From the NCBI RefSeq assembly GCF_050402865.1, contig NZ_BAABMF010000005.1:124001-188000 (forward strand): a DNA stretch of 64,000 nucleotides, written 5' to 3'. Below, in pieces: positions 28,448 through 38,592 of the stretch. This DNA is from Clostridium_AF sediminicola (GTDB lineage: Bacteria > Bacillota > Clostridia > Clostridiales > Clostridiaceae). The stretch's first letter is position 1; every line of letters begins with the position of its first letter. The notes beneath the pieces are model-generated. The model ran no database searches and had not been told where the DNA came from. It worked only from the letters and a program-made list of their open reading frames with translations. Position numbers and translations under genes: made by a program.

Positions 28448-29533
28448 TTATTGTATAAAACTCTTGTAAGACTCTACAGTTAAATAATAAGCTAACTTAG
28501 CTTTTTCTAATTCTAATTTAGCAAATTCAAAATCTTCTTTAGCAAGAATCATATTACTCTCTGACTCCAATCCTAAGTCATATCTTTTTTCTACAGTTTT
28601 TAAAGTAATCTCTAAATTTGCTATTTCTAGCTCTTTAATAATTAAATTATCATATGAAGTTAATAAATCATTATATTTACTTCTTACTTCATATTCTAAA
28701 CTTAGTTTTTTATCTTTAAAATCATAAGTCAAATTAGACTTATCTTCTTTTATTTTAGTGATTTTATTATCATACTGTCCTGAATTATTATCCTCATAAA
28801 TTTTTAATTCAATATCTGCAAGACGATTCTCATATTCAATTTTCTCTAAATCTTCATTGTTTTCTATTACATATTCAATTTGTTTTGTTAAACTATCAGT
28901 TGTATATTTTTCAAATGGAACATCTGGTGTTTCAAACACTAAAGTAGTTTCCAAATCATAATTCATTAATACATTAAGATCAAATAATACTCGTTCCCTA
29001 TTATTCTTTAGTTTTTGCAAATTGCAAACTTCTTTTTGAATGCTTAATTCTAGCTTAGTTTGATCATTTAATGTACTATTCCCCATGTCAATTTTAACAT
29101 TTACTTTAGCCAAATCATCTTTCAAACGTTCAATCTTCTGATTTTGAAGTTCAATCTCTTTAGATAAGAATTGATAAGTAAAAAACTTTTCAGTACCATC
29201 TAGAACCTTTTCTTTCTCAATTTTTTCTTTCGTACAAATTGAATAATAAAGATTCATTTCAGCTTCCAATTCATAATACTCCGAATTCTTTTCTGATTCA
29301 ATTGGATCTGAACTATCATTATATTCATTATCAGTTGCTTGTTCTTCTTTGTATCTTGCAATTTTTTCATTTTCTGTTGCTCTTTGAATCTCAAGATTAT
29401 ACTTTAAAATACGCGATTCCAATCCCTTTAAAGATATAGTTTTATTTTCAGCTCCTAATGTAGGGAATGTAAGAATTATTCCTGATATCATAATCGCAAC
29501 TAAGATTATTAAGTTTTTAAATTTTTTACTCAA
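28448..29533 (-). CDS. TolC-family protein, short (second of two in the RND operon)
   Basis: 361 residues with signal peptide and long alpha-helical coiled segments (LETTLVFETPD, LTSYDNLIIKELEIANLEI) typical of outer-membrane efflux proteins, but shorter than TolC (about 470). I place the start at the TTG at 29533, with GGAGG eight bases upstream; it overlaps the stop of the preceding TolC-like gene in TTGAGTAA, which suggests translational coupling. A longer in-frame start would overlap more and lacks a ribosome site. Last gene of the MFP-RND-TolC-TolC operon; no clear terminator seen downstream. Confidence 0.75.
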   Translation of the reverse strand: MSKKFKNLIILVAIMISGIILTFPTLGAENKTISLKGLESRILKYNLEIQRATENEKIARYKEEQATDNEYNDSSDPIESEKNSEYYELEAEMNLYYSICTKEKIEKEKVLDGTEKFFTYQFLSKEIELQNQKIERLKDDLAKVNVKIDMGNSTLNDQTKLELSIQKEVCNLQKLKNNRERVLFDLNVLMNYDLETTLVFETPDVPFEKYTTDSLTKQIEYVIENNEDLEKIEYENRLADIELKIYEDNNSGQYDNKITKIKEDKSNLTYDFKDKKLSLEYEVRSKYNDLLTSYDNLIIKELEIANLEITLKTVEKRYDLGLESESNMILAKEDFEFAKLELEKAKLAYYLTVESYKSFIQ

Positions 29534-30989
29534 ATGTAATCCCTCCTTTTGAACCGCTAAATGCTGGTCCAATACTACTAGCACTCTCTAATGCTAGTAC
29601 TGCTGCTAAATACTCACTATATGCTGTGCAATATGCTTCATTTGCATTTGTCACCATAATATCTAATTTAAATAGTGTAGCCTCTGTAACAAACCCTAAT
29701 TCTACCCTAAGTTTCATATCATCATATTGTCTTTTACTGTCTTCTATATCTAATTTACTAATTTCTAAATCTCCTTCTTTTTCTAATACATTTAAATAGG
29801 CTGCTTTTATTTCTCGCTTAATTTGTTTTTCTAATTGTTCTTCTTGTAACTCTAAATCACTCAGCTCTGCATCAACAATTTTGTAAAATTCTGATGAACT
29901 ACTAAGAGCATCATCAATATGTTCATACTCTTTTAACTTTGCAGAATAATTATTTTTTAAGGTAACAATCTCATTTCTTTCTTTTAATGCTTTTTCAGTA
30001 TAATAATCAATAGATTTTAATGCTACTTTATCATCTAATTCAGAGGTAAAAGTAACTTTTGTAGATGGATTAATACCAATAAAAATATTCAAATTCATTT
30101 TTAAATTTTCAACTTTTCTTTTCATTGAATCCACATTAAGTTTAGCAATTTTTTCTTTATTCAATGCTATATCATAGTCACACTTTGCTATTTGGCCATT
30201 TTCATATCTTCTTTTTGCATTATTTAAATCGGATTGTGCACTCTTATAATTCATATTTTGTATTTGCAGATAACCTTCAAGTATTAATATATTGTCATAT
30301 ATACTAACCGCACCATTATAGATACTAGCTTTAGCTGTATCTATCGTGATATCTAAATTCAAAATAGATGTTCTCATATTTCTAGTTACCACATAAATAG
30401 GATATATAAACTTTTCATACTCTTCTTCAGGACTTAAATCTGGATTTGTTATACCTTGAGCTGAAAAATAAGATTGCATCTGAGCATATTCAATATATTC
30501 ATCTACTTGCATATTATTGGAATTATTTAATGCCTCATCTAATACCTTGGCAGCAGCTTCTTTTGCTTTTTCCTCTTCTGTTGGATCTGTTTCTGGTGCT
30601 TCATACTTACGCATTTCTTCAGCTCGTGCTTTTGCTGCTATATCTCCTTTAATCCCTTTGGCTGCTTCCTCAAGATAAAGTTGGTAATTAGAAATACTTT
30701 CTACTTCTAAATAAGCATTATATAAAGTCTTATATCTAGGTAATGAGTTATATAACCCTTCCAGCATTTCCATAGCATCTTCTAAGTCTTCATAGTCAAG
30801 ATCCAACTTATTTCGAGTGTTCTCAAGATTCTTAACTATAATACTATAATCCACTGCCATTTTTCCTACTTCATTTCTAGAAATATTTAAAATTGCTTCA
30901 TTAGCTGAAGCTGCATTAACACTAAAAAACACCATGACTAAAGTTATAATAAAGAAACTAAGCTTGTTTTTTTTTATAAGCCTGTACAA
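29526..30989 (-). CDS. TolC-family protein (first of two in the RND operon)
   Basis: 487 residues, signal peptide to about residue 30, then long helices with heptad character and an OEP-like C-terminal repeat (LDIEDSKRQYDDMKLRVELG ending near FKLDIM). Start is TTG with GAGGTGA five bases upstream. It is 93 bases after the RND gene. In diderms such proteins form the outer-membrane channel of tripartite pumps; how they act in a cell that appears to have one membrane is open (see findings). Confidence 0.8.
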   Translation of the reverse strand: MYRLIKKNKLSFFIITLVMVFFSVNAASANEAILNISRNEVGKMAVDYSIIVKNLENTRNKLDLDYEDLEDAMEMLEGLYNSLPRYKTLYNAYLEVESISNYQLYLEEAAKGIKGDIAAKARAEEMRKYEAPETDPTEEEKAKEAAAKVLDEALNNSNNMQVDEYIEYAQMQSYFSAQGITNPDLSPEEEYEKFIYPIYVVTRNMRTSILNLDITIDTAKASIYNGAVSIYDNILILEGYLQIQNMNYKSAQSDLNNAKRRYENGQIAKCDYDIALNKEKIAKLNVDSMKRKVENLKMNLNIFIGINPSTKVTFTSELDDKVALKSIDYYTEKALKERNEIVTLKNNYSAKLKEYEHIDDALSSSSEFYKIVDAELSDLELQEEQLEKQIKREIKAAYLNVLEKEGDLEISKLDIEDSKRQYDDMKLRVELGFVTEATLFKLDIMVTNANEAYCTAYSEYLAAVLALESASSIGPAFSGSKGGITFE

Positions 30990-31082
30990 TTATATCACCT
31001 CTTGTATATTACCAAAATTGCATCCTGATTAATAAAGTAATAATTATCAATCAGGACATTTTGACATATTTATTCTAAAGCA

Positions 31083-34000
31083 CTAAACTTGAATTGAATT
31101 TGTTGCTTTATTTTTACGATTAACAAATTTAATGTGTAAATCATCAAAAATTGAGTATACTACTGGAATCACTATCAATGTTAATAAAGATGATATTATT
31201 AATCCACCTATTACTACTGTCCCCATTGCACTCATCATCTCAGCACCTTCACCAATTCCCATTGACATTGGTATTAGACCAAGTATAGTTGTTAATGATG
31301 TCATAAGAATAGGTCTTAATCTTAATGGTCCAGCAGTTATAATTGCCGTATATCGATCTTCACCCATTTTTCTTCGCGTTCCAATATAATCTAATAGTAC
31401 AATAGCATTATTTACAACTATTCCCGAAAGCATAATAAAACCAATAATAGATGTAACGTTAATTGTTCTATAAGTTGCGAATAATCCAAACAAACCTCCT
31501 GCAAAAGCCAATGGTACTGAGAACATAATAATAAATGGTATTAGTAATGATTCAAACTGAGCTGCAATAATCATGTATACCAACACCATAGCAAGTAAAA
31601 GTGCTACAGCAAGGTCCGCAAATGATTCCATCATTTCTTTATTTGAGCCTCCATATATTATACTATAATCGCTTGGTAGCTCTAATTCTTTTACTTTTCC
31701 TTCTATTTCTCTACTAATAGTTGCTAAATCTCTGCCATAAATATCTGAACTAATTGTAACTGTTCGAACCAAATCTTCACGATAAATTTCAACAGCACCA
31801 TTGTCCATTTTAACATCAGCTATAACATCAAGCGGTACTGAAGTTCCTATTGGTGTGGCAATCTCTAATTGTTCTAAGTTCTCAATACTTTCTTTATATC
31901 TTGCGTCACCTTCTATCACTACATCCAATTCATCACCGTCAAGCTTATACTTTGTTGCAACTTTACCATCTAACATTGACTTAACTTGACTAGATACTCC
32001 AAATGTTGTTAATCCAAACCTAGACGCATTATTACGGTTTAGATGAATCTCAACTTGCGGACTACTAGCTTCTAAACTAGATGATACATTACGCGTACCC
32101 TCTACAGATTTAGTTATCATTACTATTTCATCTGCAATATCTTTCAGCACATCAAAATCGTTACCTTTGACTTTAATTCCAATTGCGCTACCCCCTGTCA
32201 TCGTACCCATCTGACTAACAGCAGCTACATCAGATTTAACAGCCGGTACATCTTTTATAAGTTCTTCAATCTCAGAAACAACATCAGATACACTAACTTT
32301 TCTTTGATCAAGTGGTACAAGTGTAACAGAGATGGTTCCTTTATTCTGTCCAGATGCTAAAAATTCACTTCCTGCTGTACTGCTAAATATATATTCAATA
32401 CCTTCAATATCACTAATTTTATTAACAATTTCATCCATTGCTTCGCTAGTTTCAGAAATCTTAGCACCATCTTCTAAAGTAACACCAATTTGAATAGATC
32501 CTTCATCCGTTTCTGGCATAAATTCCTTTCCTATAAATGATATAGAAATAATACTCACAATAAAAGTTGATATAGCTATAATCACAACATATTTTCTATG
32601 TTTAAGACTCCATTCCAAAACTTTTTTATAAACATTATCAAGATTACTATAAACTTTGTCAGATTTATCAAGCACCCAACCTATAAGCTTAAATTTATTT
32701 TTATGATGTTTTCCTTGGAATTGATCAACAACAAGTAACTTTGAAGCCATCATGGGAATTAATGTTAATGACACAACCAATGAAGATAATAATGAAAAAG
32801 TAACAGTTAACGCAAACTCTTTAAACATAATAGATGTTATTCCTTCAACAAATACTAAGGGTAAAAATACTGCGACTGTTGTAAGGGTGGAAGCTGTAAC
32901 AGCCAATGCAACTTCTTTGGCACCCAATATAGCAGCTTCCCTTTTTTCATAACCATCTTGTACAAAGCGATATATATTTTCAAGAACAACAACCGAGTTA
33001 TCCACTAACATACCTATACCAAGAGTTATTCCACCAAGCGTCATCATATTTAATGTGATTCCATCAAAATAGATAAGTATCCCTGTAGCTATAATAGATA
33101 TTGGTATTGATAAACCAATAATAATAGTACTTCTAAAATTCCTCAAGAAAATGAATAGTACTAATATTGCAAGCAAACCACCAGTCATAGCACTAGAACT
33201 TACTCGATTAATAGCTTTATTTATAAACTTGGATTGATCAACCACAACTTCAATATCATAACTAGTATTAGCACCAATTTCTTCAAGCACTTTGTTAATC
33301 TTCGATGCAACTGCAACTGTATTCGTTCCTGATTGTTTCTGTACAGAAATACTTACAGCAGATTCGCCATTTACTTTAGATATAGAAGTTAATTCTTCAT
33401 TAGTTATTACAATTTCAGCTACATCTTGAAGTCTAATAACTCCCCCTGTTGATAGAAGAATAGGGGTTTCTTTTATATCATTAAGAGATTGGAATTCACC
33501 AGCAGTTCTAATAAGCAATTCTTTATCACCTTTATTTACAGAACCTGCTGGCAAATTTATGTTTTCAGCTGCCAAAGTACTAGCTAGCTGATCAATTGAC
33601 AAACCGTAATTACTTAATTTACCTGTATCTACTTTAACAGAAATATAATTTTGATACCCTCCATCAATACTAACTGAAGCAACACCTTCAATTCTCTCAA
33701 GTGCAGGTCCTATAGTCGAATCCGCATATTCATATAGTGTGGCAGCATCACTACCTGATAAAGCAAGTTGAACTATAGCTGAAGCATTAACATCAATCTG
33801 CAACACCATAGGATCATTTGCACCCTCAGGTAAGAACCCTTTAACCATATCTACTTTTTCACGCATATCTAGTGTTGCAAAATTCATATCCGTACCAAAA
33901 TTAAACTGCACGATAATAACTGAAGATCCTTCTGATGTTATTGACTGAATAGTATCAATATTAGATACTGTTCCAACAGCCTCTTCAATAGGTTTTGTAA

Positions 34001-34187
34001 CAAGATTCTCAATTTCCTCCGGAGAGACATTTGGATAATTCGTTTGAATAATTGCTACTGGAATCTCAATATCAGGATATAAGTCTATTGGAATTTTTGT
34101 TAATGATACAAAACCTATAAGTACAACAATCAATATAAACATGACCGTTGTAACAGGTCTTTTAACCGATAACGTTGAAATGTTCAT
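31083..34187 (-). CDS. RND-family efflux transporter (HAE1-like)
   Basis: 1034-residue proton-driven exporter with 12 membrane segments and two large extracytoplasmic loops. N-terminal LSVKRPVTTVMFILIVVLIG, LYPDIEIPVAII and VSPEEIENLVTKPIE are family hallmarks. The fourth-segment acidic pair of AcrB (Asp-Asp) is Asp-Asn here (GMLVDNSVVVLENIYRF). The start codon overlaps the adaptor stop by one base (TAATG), so the two are coupled. Substrate unknown; drug, bile or lipid-like compounds are typical for the family. Confidence 0.93.
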   Translation of the reverse strand: MNISTLSVKRPVTTVMFILIVVLIGFVSLTKIPIDLYPDIEIPVAIIQTNYPNVSPEEIENLVTKPIEEAVGTVSNIDTIQSITSEGSSVIIVQFNFGTDMNFATLDMREKVDMVKGFLPEGANDPMVLQIDVNASAIVQLALSGSDAATLYEYADSTIGPALERIEGVASVSIDGGYQNYISVKVDTGKLSNYGLSIDQLASTLAAENINLPAGSVNKGDKELLIRTAGEFQSLNDIKETPILLSTGGVIRLQDVAEIVITNEELTSISKVNGESAVSISVQKQSGTNTVAVASKINKVLEEIGANTSYDIEVVVDQSKFINKAINRVSSSAMTGGLLAILVLFIFLRNFRSTIIIGLSIPISIIATGILIYFDGITLNMMTLGGITLGIGMLVDNSVVVLENIYRFVQDGYEKREAAILGAKEVALAVTASTLTTVAVFLPLVFVEGITSIMFKEFALTVTFSLLSSLVVSLTLIPMMASKLLVVDQFQGKHHKNKFKLIGWVLDKSDKVYSNLDNVYKKVLEWSLKHRKYVVIIAISTFIVSIISISFIGKEFMPETDEGSIQIGVTLEDGAKISETSEAMDEIVNKISDIEGIEYIFSSTAGSEFLASGQNKGTISVTLVPLDQRKVSVSDVVSEIEELIKDVPAVKSDVAAVSQMGTMTGGSAIGIKVKGNDFDVLKDIADEIVMITKSVEGTRNVSSSLEASSPQVEIHLNRNNASRFGLTTFGVSSQVKSMLDGKVATKYKLDGDELDVVIEGDARYKESIENLEQLEIATPIGTSVPLDVIADVKMDNGAVEIYREDLVRTVTISSDIYGRDLATISREIEGKVKELELPSDYSIIYGGSNKEMMESFADLAVALLLAMVLVYMIIAAQFESLLIPFIIMFSVPLAFAGGLFGLFATYRTINVTSIIGFIMLSGIVVNNAIVLLDYIGTRRKMGEDRYTAIITAGPLRLRPILMTSLTTILGLIPMSMGIGEGAEMMSAMGTVVIGGLIISSLLTLIVIPVVYSIFDDLHIKFVNRKNKATNSIQV

Positions 34188-35458
34188 TATTGATCACTCC
34201 TTATTACTTTAATAACACTGTCTTCATCTATAAGACCTAACCCTTTTGTAATAACCACATCATCTGCTGTGACCCCTTCAAGAATCTCTATAAAATAACC
34301 CGTATCAATTCCTATTGTTACTTCTCTACGTTCTACTTTATTATCTTCACTTTGAATATACACATAATGTACACCATCACGTAATAATACTGCATCTGAA
34401 GGTACATATAAAGTGTCTAAGCTTTCCTCAGCAACGAAATCCACTGTAGCAAACATACCTGGTTTAATAGTATGCTCTTCATTTTTTATTTTCACAGTTA
34501 ACGGAAATAATAATGTTCTTGCATCAGCTGATGTACTTAATGTATCTATTGTACCCGTCAATTCCAGATTATCAAGAGATTCAATAATAACACTGACTTC
34601 ATCCCCAATTGACAGTTTATTTACATAACTCTCAGTTACATTAGCATTTATGATAATCTCATCAATATTTTCAATAGTTATAGCTGGTTGCGCATTAGAA
34701 GCAAAGTTATTCTCTGTTACATTAATAGCAGATACATAACCACTAGTTGGTGCCTCTAGACTCATATCTCCTAACATGTCATTTGCAGTCCTCAATCCTT
34801 CTTGTGCTTTTTTTAAGCTGGCTTCAGCGCTTTCCTTACCAATTTTTGCTTGATTTACAGAAGCTTCAGCTTGTTCTAATTGCTTTTCGAGTAAATTTAT
34901 ATTTTCGGGTGAAGCTTGTAATCTCATTTGTTCAACTTCTGCCTCAGTTACAATGCCTTCTTTAAGTAGTATTTCATATTTAGCTAAATTTTCTATTTGC
35001 AATTCATATTTATCCAATTGCATTTCATAATTACTTTTGGCAAGTTCATATCCTATCTCTGCTTGTCCGATAGCTTCGTTAGCATTCTTTACACCTACTT
35101 CAGCCATAGTTATACCGATATTTGCCTGAGTTACTTGATCTTGTGCTGAGGATGCATCAAGACCAAAAAGAAGTTTCCCCTTTTTTACATAATCCCCCAC
35201 TTCAACATTAACCTTTTTTACCTTTGCTGGTATTTCTGGTATTATATCCACTGAATCCGATGCCTTTGTTGACCCAATAAGCATAACATGATTGCTTATC
35301 TCACCTTGTAACACTTGTTGACCGCTTACTGCTACTACAGCAATTTCATCATTATTTTCACTTGAACTCTTATCTGAATTAAGTAAATTAATTACTCTAG
35401 GAACTGCTATTATACCTACTAATAATATTACAACTAAAACTCTTATGAACTTCTTCAT
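34187..35458 (-). CDS. RND-pump membrane fusion (adaptor) protein
   Basis: 423 residues: N-terminal membrane anchor, split biotinyl-lipoyl halves (IPAKVKKVNVEVGDYVKKGK and LEAPTSGYVSAINVTENNFA), a helical hairpin between them (about 105-220) and beta-barrel and membrane-proximal domains. It would bridge the RND pump to the TolC-like proteins. First gene of the efflux operon; ATG with AGGAGG-like site. Its promoter is probably in the AT-rich gap upstream, which also follows the membrane-bound LuxR gene. Confidence 0.92.
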   Translation of the reverse strand: MKKFIRVLVVILLVGIIAVPRVINLLNSDKSSSENNDEIAVVAVSGQQVLQGEISNHVMLIGSTKASDSVDIIPEIPAKVKKVNVEVGDYVKKGKLLFGLDASSAQDQVTQANIGITMAEVGVKNANEAIGQAEIGYELAKSNYEMQLDKYELQIENLAKYEILLKEGIVTEAEVEQMRLQASPENINLLEKQLEQAEASVNQAKIGKESAEASLKKAQEGLRTANDMLGDMSLEAPTSGYVSAINVTENNFASNAQPAITIENIDEIIINANVTESYVNKLSIGDEVSVIIESLDNLELTGTIDTLSTSADARTLLFPLTVKIKNEEHTIKPGMFATVDFVAEESLDTLYVPSDAVLLRDGVHYVYIQSEDNKVERREVTIGIDTGYFIEILEGVTADDVVITKGLGLIDEDSVIKVIRSDQ

Positions 35459-35832
35459 CGCTAATCCTCCTAAAATTAATCTAATTATATTTTATTTCTA
35501 ATAATTTTCTAAATATTACTTTTAGAATCAACTCAATATGTTCTAACTAACTATATTTATACTATTCTTAAACAACTTCCTCATTAATAACCTCCATTCA
35601 CTATTAATTAATTTTATAATTTGTTCATAAAAAAATCAATTAAGTTTTTATTAAATTTTCTATATAATTTATAAAATTCATTATTTAGTTTATTTTAGAT
35701 TAAAAACCATATTATTCTCAAGATATTGAAATTCATTCTATCCCATAAACCTCCTAATTAATTATGATATACAATTTAGTTAAACATTCCAATTATCTTT
35801 ATGAATGAAAAAAGAGAAAAAAGAGGTGAAAA
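35459..35832. other. Gene-free AT-rich gap upstream of the RND operon
   Basis: About 370 bases between the LuxR-type regulator and the adaptor gene with no coding sequence. It is very AT-rich with many short TAATTAAT-type words. A promoter for the efflux operon must lie here, but no clear -35/-10 pair stands out. No repeat family member is present. Confidence 0.5.
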
Positions 35833-35856
35833 AGCATCACCCATTTGGGTGATGCT
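35833..35856 (-). terminator. Intrinsic terminator after the LuxR-type regulator
   Basis: AGCATCACCCA / TGGGTGATGCT, an 11-bp near-perfect hairpin followed by TTTTTC on the minus strand, directly after the TAG stop. Confidence 0.9.
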
Positions 35857-35857
35857 A

Positions 35858-36805
35858 CTATAAACTATTAGTTTCTCTTATTTTATGAATAAGTTGTACT
35901 CTATTCGAAACATCAATTTTTTTATAAATATTTTTTACATGGGTTTTAACTGTATTCACAGAAATATGTAAATTTTCACTAATTTTCAAATTCGTTTCAC
36001 CTATCATAATAAGTTTTAGAACATCCATCTCCCTATCCGTAAAAGCAAAGGAATCTAAAACATCCTTCTCTGAAATTTTGCTATTTTCATTAGGTTCATA
36101 TCCTTTAAAATAATAGCTACTAATATGATAAAAAGATAATATACTAAATATTGTATATGAAAAACAAGTAAATTGAGATTGAAAATTTCTTTTTATAATA
36201 AGATCTAGTATTGTATAAATAAGCTGTGGTAAAAAAGCAATCAAAAAATTTCTGGCTAACTGCACTTTTTTTGTATCCTCTATTTTTTTTATATAAAGCA
36301 ACACAGCTATTGCTTGTCCAAATAACAGAAGAGAACTTAAAGGGAAAAACACACAGATAACAGTGGTTAAGGTAGTTACTAACTTATTAATGTTAATAAT
36401 TGTTACTGAAAAAAAGCTAACTAATAAAAATAGGATGGCTTGTGACACATAAAAAATTAACCCTTGCGTTCTTCTCTTATTGGATATTGGAAATAAAGTC
36501 AATATGTATATACTTGAAGCAATTACTGCAATCACCATAATAAAAATATTAATAATAGCATTAAAATAAGCTAATAGCTCTAATAAATTTGTAGTTTTAT
36601 ATTTAATACCATACATTTGAACATATTTAAAAGCATAAGAATATATATTTTTATTTAAAAAAAGTATTGCAATTGGGAGTAACACACCTAGTGTCCTACC
36701 TATGAACTTATCTCTGCTTCTTACATAAAAAAAAGCACAAAACAATGTAATAGAAAATAACATAGCTGATTCTATAAAATTTAAAAGGTCAGATAGTACA
36801 TTCAT
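35858..36805 (-). CDS. Membrane-bound LuxR-type transcription regulator
   Basis: 315 residues: about seven membrane segments in the first 230, then a C-terminal LuxR/GerE helix-turn-helix (FTDREMDVLKLIMIGETNLK, then ISVNTVKTHVKNIYKKI). Membrane-embedded LuxR regulators of this layout sense a membrane signal and stay tethered. I choose the ATG at 36805 (AGGAG eight bases upstream); the frame extends to 36907 but that part would span the terminator hairpin of the preceding gene. It lies directly upstream of the RND operon on the same strand, so that operon is the likely target. Confidence 0.82.
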   Translation of the reverse strand: MNVLSDLLNFIESAMLFSITLFCAFFYVRSRDKFIGRTLGVLLPIAILFLNKNIYSYAFKYVQMYGIKYKTTNLLELLAYFNAIINIFIMVIAVIASSIYILTLFPISNKRRTQGLIFYVSQAILFLLVSFFSVTIININKLVTTLTTVICVFFPLSSLLLFGQAIAVLLYIKKIEDTKKVQLARNFLIAFLPQLIYTILDLIIKRNFQSQFTCFSYTIFSILSFYHISSYYFKGYEPNENSKISEKDVLDSFAFTDREMDVLKLIMIGETNLKISENLHISVNTVKTHVKNIYKKIDVSNRVQLIHKIRETNSL

Positions 36806-36859
36806 TGATATCACTCCTAATAATAAAATAATCTTTGGTAATTTCCTAAAAATAATAAC

Positions 36860-36890
36860 ATCCCAGCCATGAACATACCATAGCTGGGAT
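36860..36890 (-). terminator. Intrinsic terminator after the lipoprotein gene
   Basis: ATCCCAGC / GCTGGGAT with further partial pairing, followed on the minus strand by a T-rich run. It separates the lipoprotein gene from the LuxR-type gene 55 bases further on. Confidence 0.75.
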
Positions 36891-36906
36891 AATTGCAACA
36901 AGTTCA

Positions 36907-37275
36907 CTATTCTAAAGTTATATTAGCTAAATTTTCCCCATTTTGAACAGCTTGAACATTTACTTTCATATCTTTGTAAGTTTCTTTTATTTCTTTTGCA
37001 TATTTTTCTGCTAAAGCCTTTGCGTCTTCTTGACTAACTCCTTCTTTTATTATCATAGTCCCTATAGCCGTATCGTCTTTTAAATACACTTTGCTTCCTT
37101 CTATTGCTTCTTCTTCATTTAAATCCTTCGTTATATCTTTATCTTCTACTATTTTAGTAGGATCTTTATCTGGCTTTACAGGAGTATGTTTTTGGCTACA
37201 TCCTGCTAAATTTGACACCACCAATAGTAAAGCTACTGTTGAAATCACTTTTCTTATTTTTTTATTCATTAACAT
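36907..37275 (-). CDS. Small lipoprotein of unknown function
   Basis: 122 residues with a lipoprotein signal peptide ending in the lipobox LAGC (Cys near 26), then an acidic linker and a small alpha/beta domain (DDTAIGTMIIKEGVSQEDAK...). I choose the ATG at 37275: GGAGG lies eight bases upstream, and an upstream in-frame ATG overlaps that site. It stands immediately upstream of the membrane-bound LuxR gene, so it may be part of the same sensory unit. Family not recognised. Confidence 0.75.
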   Translation of the reverse strand: MLMNKKIRKVISTVALLLVVSNLAGCSQKHTPVKPDKDPTKIVEDKDITKDLNEEEAIEGSKVYLKDDTAIGTMIIKEGVSQEDAKALAEKYAKEIKETYKDMKVNVQAVQNGENLANITLE

Positions 37276-37406
37276 AGATATTTCCTCCATCAATTATAAT
37301 TATTTATTTATCACAATGTCTACTTTAACATATTTAAAGCTGATTGTAAATATTCCCAATGAATATCGTGACTTGGCCATATTCTGGTTAATTATGTATA
37401 AAACAC

Positions 37407-37443
37407 AAGCCACAACAATCAACTCAACTTGATTGCTATGGCT
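37407..37443 (-). terminator. Intrinsic terminator of the ABC-2/TolC operon
   Basis: AAGCCA-CAATCAA and TTGATTG-TGGCTT pair with a small internal bulge, four bases after the stop, followed on the minus strand by GTGTTTTAT. Confidence 0.75.
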
Positions 37444-37446
37444 TTA

Positions 37447-38592
37447 TTAAGCGACCAGTTCGCTTCCATCCTTTGAAAATGCCCTTATATATAACAAAAC
37501 TCCTATCGTTAACCATACTAAACCATAAATAATCATGCCCATAATGCTCGGAATAACCGTATGAAACTCTCTTCCCTTGATCAATACTTCTTGTCCAATT
37601 TTAGCATAATTAATCATTGGCCACAATGCTCTTACAATCCATTCTACTAGTTTAGGCATCTGTTCAACAGGCCATGCAATACCACTAGAAATAAATACCG
37701 GTACAGATAGCATAAATGAAATTTGTGAGTATTTCACTCTAGCTTGAGTCAGTGAAGCAATAACTAGAGCTGGTCCTGTGATAGCAAATAAAAAAGTAAT
37801 TGTTAATAACACGAAAATCCACACTCTTCCAATCATCGGTATATGAAACAAATATTTTAAAATAAGCATACTTACTATAGATGCTGGTACTAATCCTACC
37901 ATGCAAACATTGGATGTGGCCAATATTCTAGATAATACATTGCCACTAGCAAGATATTCATTATTTCGAATCAACATGGAACCAATTGATGATAAAAACA
38001 TTTGTTGTAAGAATATTGCAAAAAAACATATCATCAGATAATTCATATAAGTCATCTTAGAGTCAAACAACACCCTGTCTCTCAAGTTATAGATTAATGT
38101 CATATTTTCAGCAATTTGTGGCGTTACCCCTTTCCCTTGAATCAATTTCATCTCAATCCCTGCAGAAATCGTTTGACCAATTTCAAAAGCTTTAGCGTAA
38201 GCATTACCTGCTACAACATTATTTGAACCGTCCATAATAAGCAATACTTGTGATGACTGATAGGTAGTTACATCACTTTCAAACCCTGTTGGTATATAGA
38301 TACCTAATTGTGCTTTTCCACTGTCAATCAACTCTTGTAGCTCTTCCCTAGAATTAGGATAATTCTTAATATCAAAATATTGACTTTTTAGAAAATAATC
38401 AGTAGCCATACGACTTAAACTTGACCCATCTTCATCTAAAATCGCTGTAGGTATATCTTCTAGATAATCATTTACATAAACTCCACCAAATAATAAGGTT
38501 AGGAAAATAGGTCCAATAAATAGAAGGATCATCAACCCTCTATTTTTAAATATCGAGCTGAACTGTGTTTTGAACGTCTCTAGATATGTCAT
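37447..38592 (-). CDS. ABC-2 type transporter permease (second of pair)
   Basis: 381 residues: one N-terminal membrane segment (LMILLFIGPIFLTLLFGGVY), a large external domain, then five C-terminal segments, the DrrB/YbhR layout of ABC-2 exporters. Start ATG is preceded by GGGAGGG and lies inside the 3-prime end of the preceding permease (47-base overlap), so they are coupled. No ABC ATPase gene is found next to it. Confidence 0.85.
   Translation of the reverse strand: MTYLETFKTQFSSIFKNRGLMILLFIGPIFLTLLFGGVYVNDYLEDIPTAILDEDGSSLSRMATDYFLKSQYFDIKNYPNSREELQELIDSGKAQLGIYIPTGFESDVTTYQSSQVLLIMDGSNNVVAGNAYAKAFEIGQTISAGIEMKLIQGKGVTPQIAENMTLIYNLRDRVLFDSKMTYMNYLMICFFAIFLQQMFLSSIGSMLIRNNEYLASGNVLSRILATSNVCMVGLVPASIVSMLILKYLFHIPMIGRVWIFVLLTITFLFAITGPALVIASLTQARVKYSQISFMLSVPVFISSGIAWPVEQMPKLVEWIVRALWPMINYAKIGQEVLIKGREFHTVIPSIMGMIIYGLVWLTIGVLLYIRAFSKDGSELVA

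Noticed and set aside
29534..29584. Longer N terminus of the second TolC-like protein
   Set aside because: It would overlap the preceding gene by 59 bases without a ribosome site; the TTG at 29533 has GGAGG and leads into a signal peptide.
36806..36907. 34-residue N-terminal extension of the LuxR-type regulator
   Set aside because: It runs through the terminator hairpin of the lipoprotein gene, and a good ribosome site supports the ATG at 36805.
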